Source of the DNA: Bromus sterilis
Lineage: Eukaryota; Streptophyta; Magnoliopsida; Poales; Poaceae
Assembly: GCA_950022295.1 (NCBI GenBank)
Contig: OX465597.1
Location: 395,131,016-395,195,015 of the forward strand
DNA: 64,000 nt
Reading direction: 5' to 3'
In this document: positions 57,701-64,000 of the stretch, in pieces
Layout: each line of letters starts with the position of its first letter
Position numbering within the stretch: position 1 is the stretch's first letter
Translations under genes and position numbers: made by a program
The notes under the pieces: generated by a model
The model's input: the letters and a program-made list of their open reading frames with translations, nothing else
Told to the model about the DNA's origin: nothing
The model's database searches: none

Positions 57701-60700
57701 GTTTAAATTGCAATCATATAAAGGATACTATGCTTCAAATTTACATATGGAGGTGGCTTTGTCACACTTTCCAACTCCTCTTTCTTAATAGGGTCAATAT
57801 TAAACTCTTGATCAGCGTACGGGAGAGGTAATCGCCGGAAGGTTTCCTGTAAATGAATCAATTCTCAACAATGAATACAGATAAAAGAAAAAACTGTAAG
57901 AAGAAACCATTAATAGTCCACGCACATCACATCTTTGCGAAGGTGATATGACAGAAAAATAAAATTGGATAGGTTAGGTGTGTTAAATAATACAGAGAAT
58001 CAAAGTGGAAGTATTAACCACCTCAATGTCATATGCAGGACCAGCACCCTGTAAGAAAAACACATCACACCGTCAGCAATATTAACAACAACAGCAATAA
58101 TCATAGCCTATAGAAATAAAGAGATCAAATAGTATGTAAAAAAATGTTGAATAATCTCTCTTTTAATGATTTAAAGGAAAGTAGTCAATAGAGAGAATAT
58201 TTTGGCATGCATTTCAAGGCATTTACAGTTGGAGAATGCAGTTTGCAGACCAACTTATCGGAAGAGGCCCTCCGCCGTCGACACATTACTAGAAGTTAAC
58301 AAAATATAAAGCACAGAGCAAAATCATCTAGCTTTATGTTTCATAATAAGACTTTCAGAACTGGTGCTACCAAATAAGAAGCTATGCTTGCTATAGTAAA
58401 AAAAGAACTGTCAGTATGTGAGCATATAAGCTTAGAGCTTCATGCAGAATCATGGTCAGGACGATAGAATAATTCGAATTTGCAGCCTATGCATCATTAC
58501 AATTTAAGGCTTTAACTTATATAAATACTCTCTCACCAGCCAATATTGAACAATCATATCAACCTACTACTAAATAAGCTTACCATGTTTTTATTGTAAC
58601 TCTCAGTTCATCTATTAGAAAACTGTAAACTCAGTTGCTATTGTCTAGGATAAACAGTCATGATACTTGCTAAAACCCAAGAATATCAACTCTGCTATAT
58701 TTTGTAGTGACTGGAGATACAGTTTATATGAAAAACTGACAGAGAAGCACCAAATAGGGTGGATGAAGCATAGCATCAACCTCACTCGTTGATGGCCAAA
58801 TACTCCAACTTATCACTATCTTTGAAGGATCAACAGACTCAACCATTCTGTTTTCATGCAGCGAACATAGTGTACATGTAGGCATTACATGTTTCAGCCG
58901 GTGCCAAGTTGTTCTCCTTTTGCAGTAAAAACATATCTGCACAGTTAACAAAAATATGAGGGGATGAATTATCGTAAATTGTTGAAACTAACAAAGACTT
59001 CAAAAACACCACATAGGTAATTATTTCTCAATGGATGCACAGATAGGCATTTATATCTGTAGTATTTCATTGTTTGTAATCTTGGCAAAATGATAATTTT
59101 TTTTAGATCTGTAGGTTTGGTTCAGCAACTTACATGTCGAGGGCAGCTCCCATCACTTTTTTCAGAACAAACCTTATGCAAGGTTACTTTACAGCGAGGA
59201 CCTGAACATTGCGTCCTTTCATCAGGAAGGATACTCTTCGAGCAAATCAAGCACTCAACCTGAATCCAAATGATTTTAAAGGTTCCTTCTTTTAGTGAAT
59301 CAGTAGGGAACCACACTCACACTGCCTTATGTAACATCCGGAGTACAAATAAAAATACTGTGTGGATAGAATCACTTGATATTGGTATCCTATATTGGGA
59401 AAGCTTTAATGTGGATCAGAATCCTATAGCAAGTGTTACTTGCCATTCTTGCTTCATCTCTTGACCAAGGTTTCACCTATTATTTTAATAAATAATAAGG
59501 ACCTGACTGTGTTTCTTTATTCTTGCTTCATCTCTTGACCAAGGTTTCACCTATTATTTTAATAAATAATAAGGATCTGAATGTGTTTCTATGTTGAATA
59601 TTCCATACCCTGATCACCTTGATGTTCCTTACAACAAGATTTTTAGCGTATTCCAGGATTGTTGTTCCCTCATTTATCAGCAACCAGAGCTACAGACTAT
59701 GAATACAAGCAACTGTGCGACACGTGTGTTTAATCAAACTCTTATTCTGCCAGTTCTATCAGAGTTGGGCGATCACATACGCAGCATCTTTTTATACAGG
59801 TTGTCAAATCATCCTTGTCCAAAGAACATTCCAGGAACATAGACATAAGAATTCTCATGGAAGGTATCCATTTTTCATTAAACACCTACCCTCTTCAACT
59901 AATTCAGTTTCTTCAGGTTGTCTACAGATCAACAATCTGTTCTTGCATGCACTTAGGTGCTGTCATTCAGTTCAAGAATTTCAGTCCCGACTCATACTTT
60001 AACTAAAAAAAAGCGTAGCCCCTCCTGTGTTCTCTATAGCTTTTTTTTCTTGCATATAGCTAAACTCTTCCACATGCGCTCTGCATATATAACTATGGTT
60101 TATATGCTAGTATATAACCCAACTTAACATTTTGTACCATGTTTCTGAAGTATTCCATGTTCTTTACTTGTGAGCAACTCTTGGAAACAGTCTGTGCCCT
60201 CAGTCCAATTGTACAACAAATTGAAGTTCCACTTCACATTTTCCAGTGTGGTGGTGTTCCTATGCAGATTTATATCCTTATTCCACTAATTTGCACATCT
60301 TTGTCACAGTCTTGTTTTCTCTCCAATCTCTGTGTGATATCCAAATCCATCTAGTGTATCATTTGTTCTGAATGTGGAGCTTATGAAGACAAAAATGATA
60401 CTAATAGCCACATTGAGATTCAGTACTCTTTGTTCCAAATTCCAAAACCATTTTCCCCTTTTGGTCTGTACCCTGAGTCCGGTGACACCAGAAAACCACC
60501 CCGATTTACCAGTTCATCCCGATTCTAGAAAACCTAAGATTTCAGTTGTCAAATTCATGCACGACGCAAGTTGGTACTGTAACTGAATTGCAGGGCCTGG
60601 TGGTGGTACGCACCTTCCTCGGCGCGCCTTTCTGGAGGAAAGGGAGGACGCAATCCTCCTCGGGGGCACCTGACGCGGCCTTTACCGCCCCCAACTCTTC

Positions 60701-60976
60701 CGCGCATGCCTGCACCGTCCGCCGCGGGGGCGTCGCGGGGGGCTTGCGCCGTATCCGCGAGGACGACGGGGCCGCCGAGGGGAGGCCGCGGACGCGGGTC
60801 CGGACGCTGATGCGTACCGACCGGCGGGGGTCCGTTCCTCCTCCTGGAGACTTCTCCGCGGCCGGAGGGGACGGTGGCGGGGCGGGGCACGGGGGCTGGT
60901 GGTGGGGCCGTGGGCCGAGGCGGGCGGAGCGGCGGACAGGCTGAGCGGCCGGCGACGAGCGGGGAGGACCCGCCAT
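54727..60976 (-). CDS. ASHR3-like: ASHR3-type PHD-SET histone H3 lysine methyltransferase, 12 exons
   Basis: Exons: 60976-60614, 59259-59134, 58936-58804, 58288-58227, 58048-58022, 57846-57729, 57620-57521, 57227-57149, 56823-56745, 55970-55799, 55676-55596, 54796-54727. All borders are GT-AG, phases agree and the product is 469 residues. Residues 1-121 are proline/arginine-rich. Residues 124-163 form a PHD-like zinc finger (C124, C127, C139, C144, H149, C152, C160, H163), followed by a second finger from C165. Residues 239-275 include RRLPLPYADQEFNID. An AWS-type cysteine cluster lies at 290-325 (CSQACNCSNKCTNRPFRRGK). The SET domain spans about 337-447 (HCGWGAIALE, RFFNHSCRPNC, GEPLTYNYR). 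The post-SET CFCGAENC uses C458, C460 and C465. Arabidopsis ASHR3 is a nuclear H3K36 methyltransferase of meristem and stamen; the same role is inferred here. Confidence 0.88.
59260..60613 (-). other. Intron 1 of the ASHR3-like gene
   Basis: This large intron separates the proline/arginine-rich first exon from the zinc-finger exon. It contains a direct tandem duplication of 74 bp (59445-59592), and open frames that are chance products. No nested gene was recognised. Confidence 0.7.
59445..59592. repeat. 74-bp tandem duplication in intron 1
   Basis: Two consecutive copies begin ATTCTTGCTTCATCTCTTGA and differ at only a few positions (for example GGACCTGACTG against GGATCTGAATG). The near-identity suggests a recent duplication. 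Confidence 0.85.
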
Positions 60977-61300
60977 CGGCGGGACACGGCGATCGGACGA
61001 GGTGGTTTAGGGTTTCAATGCGATGGAGCGGGGTTGGGGATTGGGATTGGGAGGATTTGGGAGGTTGCTGCCGGGCGGAGAGGAGCCGAGTGGAGGAACG
61101 GGGGAAGGCGGGAAGAAGAAGAAGAGCACGCGGTTTGGGTAGTTCCTTTTTTTTCTCTGTGTGTAGTGGCGGAGTGGGGTCGTGGGGAGCGGTGGTGTGT
61201 AATCCTCAATGCAACCGTTGAAGGCAAATCGCCCACATGACCACTAAATGGGCCGGCTTGTGTACGGCCCATAAGGGAGTACTCCTGTATGTAAAAAAAC
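60977..61300 (-). promoter_or_regulatory. 5' UTR and promoter of the ASHR3-like gene
   Basis: On the minus strand this region contains a telo-box-like AAACCCTAAACC (about 61007-61018), and TGGGCC/GGCCCA site-II-type elements at about 61249-61254 and 61266-61271. These are frequent in promoters of constitutively and meristem-expressed plant genes. No clear TATA box is seen. The ATG at 60976 has the context CGCCGATGG, favourable for translation. Confidence 0.45.
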
Positions 61301-61320
61301 TAAGAAGTACTCGGGAGCAA

Positions 61321-61793
61321 CTAATTAACGGTACCCTCCGGAGGTCATTTTTCGCGCGCTCCGATGTCGCTATGTGACACGTTTTGGACGCACAACGCGC
61401 AGCCACAGCGCATGTCAGATTTAGCCATAGTATTCTGCGCAGTCACAGTTCTGCCACAGCTCTGTTTTTCAGCCACAGCCGCATAACCATGGTTTTTTCA
61501 GCCACAGCTTCTGCCAAAGCCACAATTTTTTCACCCACATCCACAATTTTTTCAGCCACAACCCAGTTTTCAGCCAATGTCACAGTTTTTTCAGCCACAA
61601 CCCAGTTTTCAGTCAAAGCCACAGTTTTTTCAGCCATAGTCCAAGCCACAGGTCTGCGCGCAGCCACAAGAGAGTCCGCGGGCAGCCACAGTTGTTGTTC
61701 GCGCGGGACACAGTAAAAACACGACACGTGTCGGATTCAGAGAACACAAAAAATAACCTCTGCGGAGGCGCATGGGAGGGTGTCCGCTAATTA
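61321..61793. mobile_element. MITE-like element with repeated CAGCCACA core
   Basis: CTAATTA occurs at 61321-61327 and 61787-61793. Just inside are inverted ends containing ACCCTCC (left CGGTACCCTCCGGAGG, right, inverted, CGGACACCCTCCCATGCG) followed by TTATTTTT-like sequence. The interior (61395-61720) is filled with variants of CAGCCACAGTTTTTT, including a 39-bp unit at about 61554-61631 repeated head to tail. Frames are open on both strands because of the repeats. This resembles a Mutator-type MITE, but the 7-bp duplication is shorter than the usual 9 bp. Confidence 0.5.
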
Positions 61794-61849
61794 GTGATTG
61801 ACGAAGTAATCCTGTATGTAAATTATTAACAGTTTCATAACAGTAAAAG

Positions 61850-63368
61850 TAAAAAAAACATGGGTTATAAAATGTTTATATATATATTTAACATCGATAT
61901 ATCCTTGTACTTCTACATTTTTTCATATATATTAAAAAAAGTGTTCACACGGTTTCAGAAAGTGTTCATGTAATTCAAAAGTGGTTTGTGTTTAAAAAAG
62001 TTTCTAATATAATAAAATATTCTTATAGTTTTAAAAGTGTTCATAAAATTCTAAATAATCATACAATTATAACTCTACTTGTTTTAAATATGTTCTTGAA
62101 TTTATAATTGTATTCATGCAATTTACTTCTACTTCTTCTTATTCTTATTTTTTTCATTTTTCTCTTCTTACATCTACATCTAGCACCTCGCAATAACTAC
62201 TTCTACTTTTTATTATTTTTAAATCTACTTGTACTTCTCCACTTTTTTTTCTTGTTTTTTTTCCTTTCTTTATTTTCTTTCTTTCCCTTTTTTATTATTT
62301 ATTTCTTTTCCAATTATTTTCTTCTTACATATACATCTACTTCTACTTCTACCTCCTACAACTAATTACCCTAACACCTAAAAACAATAGGTAATAAAAA
62401 AATCCAACAGTAACTAAAATTTAGCTAGTAGAACGCTAACTAAAATCTAACAATTCTAATACTAATAGTAGAAAACTAACTAAAATCATAACATCTAACA
62501 CTAACTGAGATCTAACAATTATAATACTAACTAGTATAACTAATTGACAATAATCTAATAACAGTACCTAATACAATAATTAATTAAAAAGAAAAGAAGG
62601 AAGAAAAAAGCACCACAACGTGGTGGTGGACGGAGGGGATCAAGGGCGTGGAGGGGGAGTGGTCGTCGACGTGTAGGCCATCGAGCGGGAGTGGCAGCCG
62701 CAGGAGGGGATCGAGGTCATCAGATCTGTGGGTACGGGGGGGAGGGGTGAGGCAAGGGCTCGGGGGAGGAGAGGGAAATGGAGAGGGTCCAAAAGCTTAC
62801 CGGACGGGGTGGGGACGACAGTGATGCAACGCTGGAGAGGTGGATGCGGCGGGAGCTTCGTCCCAGCGAGGAAGTGGGCATCATCTTGGAGGGTGATGCG
62901 CCTGCACGGAAGAGGGCACCACCGATGAGTGGAGAAGCCGGCGTGGAGGGATGTACCGGTCAGGAGGGGGCGGCGACGTGCTGGGGGTGGTGGCGATGGT
63001 TGTGTAGTGTGGAGATGGAGAGGACCTCGACGTGGGGATAACGGCTCGAGTCTTTGAAGACCGCCAGCAGACGACAAAGACTCGAGCCATTCTCCCTTCA
63101 GCCGCAAAGCGCACCCGTGGGCCCTAGTGCCTCTTCTTCATCAGCAGTTTTAACTCATTATTGTTTCCTTTAAAAAAGCGGGCTACAAAGATCCTCTTTG
63201 TCGTTCTCTTATATAAAGCAGGCGACAAACTACCTCATTGTCGAAAGCGCTTTTTTTGCTGTCTGCCTTTAGATTAGCGGGCGACAAAGAGGCTCTTTGC
63301 CGTCAGGCCGACAATAAACAAGCGGCAAAGGCCATAACTGACGACAAAGTATTTGTTTCCCATAGTGA
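61850..63368. mobile_element. Right end of a CACTA transposon (left end not found)
   Basis: The terminus at 63368 reads inward, on the minus strand, CACTATGGGAAACAAATAC. The preceding 180 bp hold alternating GCGACAAAG and CTTTGTCG motifs, an inverted subterminal array. Upstream are a GC-rich block (62610-63110), a TAACTAAAATCTAACA-type AT-rich repeat (62390-62600) and a T/C-rich tract (62110-62360). No matching left terminus is visible before 61850, so the element is truncated or its start is diverged. Confidence 0.55.
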
Positions 63369-64000
63369 ATGGATGACCTTTAATCAATCGGGGTTGATCT
63401 TGAAGGAGACGAGCACACCTTTACAAACTCTCCAGGAGCACACCACAAACACGAAAGATGTGATAATGGCACCTCGCTGCCTAGGAGCTCAAAGCTCTAG
63501 GAGTATCAAGTGTTGCCAAAGAAACCAAGCGGGGAACATAAATCTATTTGGTGGAAACGTAGATCAGATCCTCTCCCTAAATCCTCAAAAGATCAATAAG
63601 TTTGGATGAAGGGATTGAGAGTATTAAGCAAAAAAAAAGGTTTAGCAATGGTGGTGTAAGATCAAAACATTAGAGTTGGGTATGAAGGAGAAATAATATG
63701 CTTTATATAGTCTCCCCATATATGAACATTGGCACCCGGCATGCCCTATGTACACAGGTTCAAGGCATCACATACATGGGGTATCCAATAGAAATACCAT
63801 ATACCCCGTGTGCACATGGTCAGACCTTGTGTGCACGAGACAAGACTATGTGCATAGGTTATACCATAGATATTCCTCCTGCCTAGCATGTGTGTTGGGT
63901 TCAGAGTCAAATGTGCACGGGGTATCCAGTGAGATTACATGGATCATGTGTGCACGAACCCTTACCACCCCCATGTGCATGCAGTGGCGGAGCCAGGATA
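63369..64000. other. Unclassified sequence, possibly an LTR retroelement fragment
   Basis: It contains a TATA-like CTTTATATAG (about 63701-63710), repeated GTGTGCAC and ATGTGCA motifs (63800-63980) and, at the very end, GCAGTGGCGGAGCCAGGATA, a sequence common at the start of grass repeats. No coding domain was recognised. Confidence 0.35.

Noticed and set aside
60546..61240. Plus-strand glycine/arginine-rich open frames over exon 1 and the 5' UTR of the ASHR3-like gene
   Set aside because: Antisense shadows of a GC-rich exon. The minus strand gives an exon that splices in phase to the zinc-finger exon.
62108..62365. Leucine/phenylalanine-rich open frame resembling a membrane protein
   Set aside because: It arises from a T/C-rich low-complexity tract inside CACTA-type sequence; there is no start context or homologous pattern.

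Overview
The window is a piece of a large, repeat-rich grass nuclear genome, most likely from the wheat/barley/Aegilops/rye tribe (Triticeae). This is inferred from nested Athila-type and Tat-type Gypsy retrotransposons whose LTRs begin TGATACGTCTCAAACG or TGATACGTCCCAAACG, a TIR- and TSD-bounded CACTA transposon, a Stowaway and other MITEs, and two intron-containing plant genes in a small gene island on the right.

Layout. 1-581: 3' end of an LTR. 582-2351: broken LINE. 2352-12674 and about 18416-18662: minus-strand Athila-type Gypsy array (LTR, internal, LTR, partial second internal; tRNA-Asp-type PBS) with a degenerate gag-protease and an Athila-type extra ORF but no RT or integrase. It is interrupted at 12675-18415 by another LTR element whose two LTRs have unrelated middles. 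18663-49140: minus-strand Tat-type Gypsy element (gag, protease, RT, dual RNase H, integrase, PBS, 5' LTR), split twice. One split is CACTA 18830-23287 (TSD CGA), which carries a broken B3-like gene and an array of four hairpins. The other is a compound three-LTR element, 27962-46767 (TSD CTGGG). That compound contains a solo LTR (28855-30501, TSD ATTAC), a deletion-derived Athila-type element (37061-41530, TSD GCATC) and a chimeric LTR (42609-44069, TSD ATAAG).

49141-64000 is the gene-bearing part: a Mutator-like inverted-repeat MITE, a second MITE with internal short tandem repeats, a Stowaway, and a tandem repeat with a higher-order period of about 138 bp. Then come two convergent genes: an ERD15-like PAM2 protein (+, two exons, 150 aa) and an ASHR3-type PHD-SET histone methyltransferase (-, 12 exons, 469 aa, all phases consistent). 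Further right are another MITE-like element with 39-bp repeats, a CACTA right end and unclassified sequence.

Only the ERD15-like and ASHR3-like genes look like intact host genes. Nearly everything else is transposon sequence, and the TSDs allow the order of most insertions to be reconstructed. All identifications come from reading motifs by eye; no database search was run.
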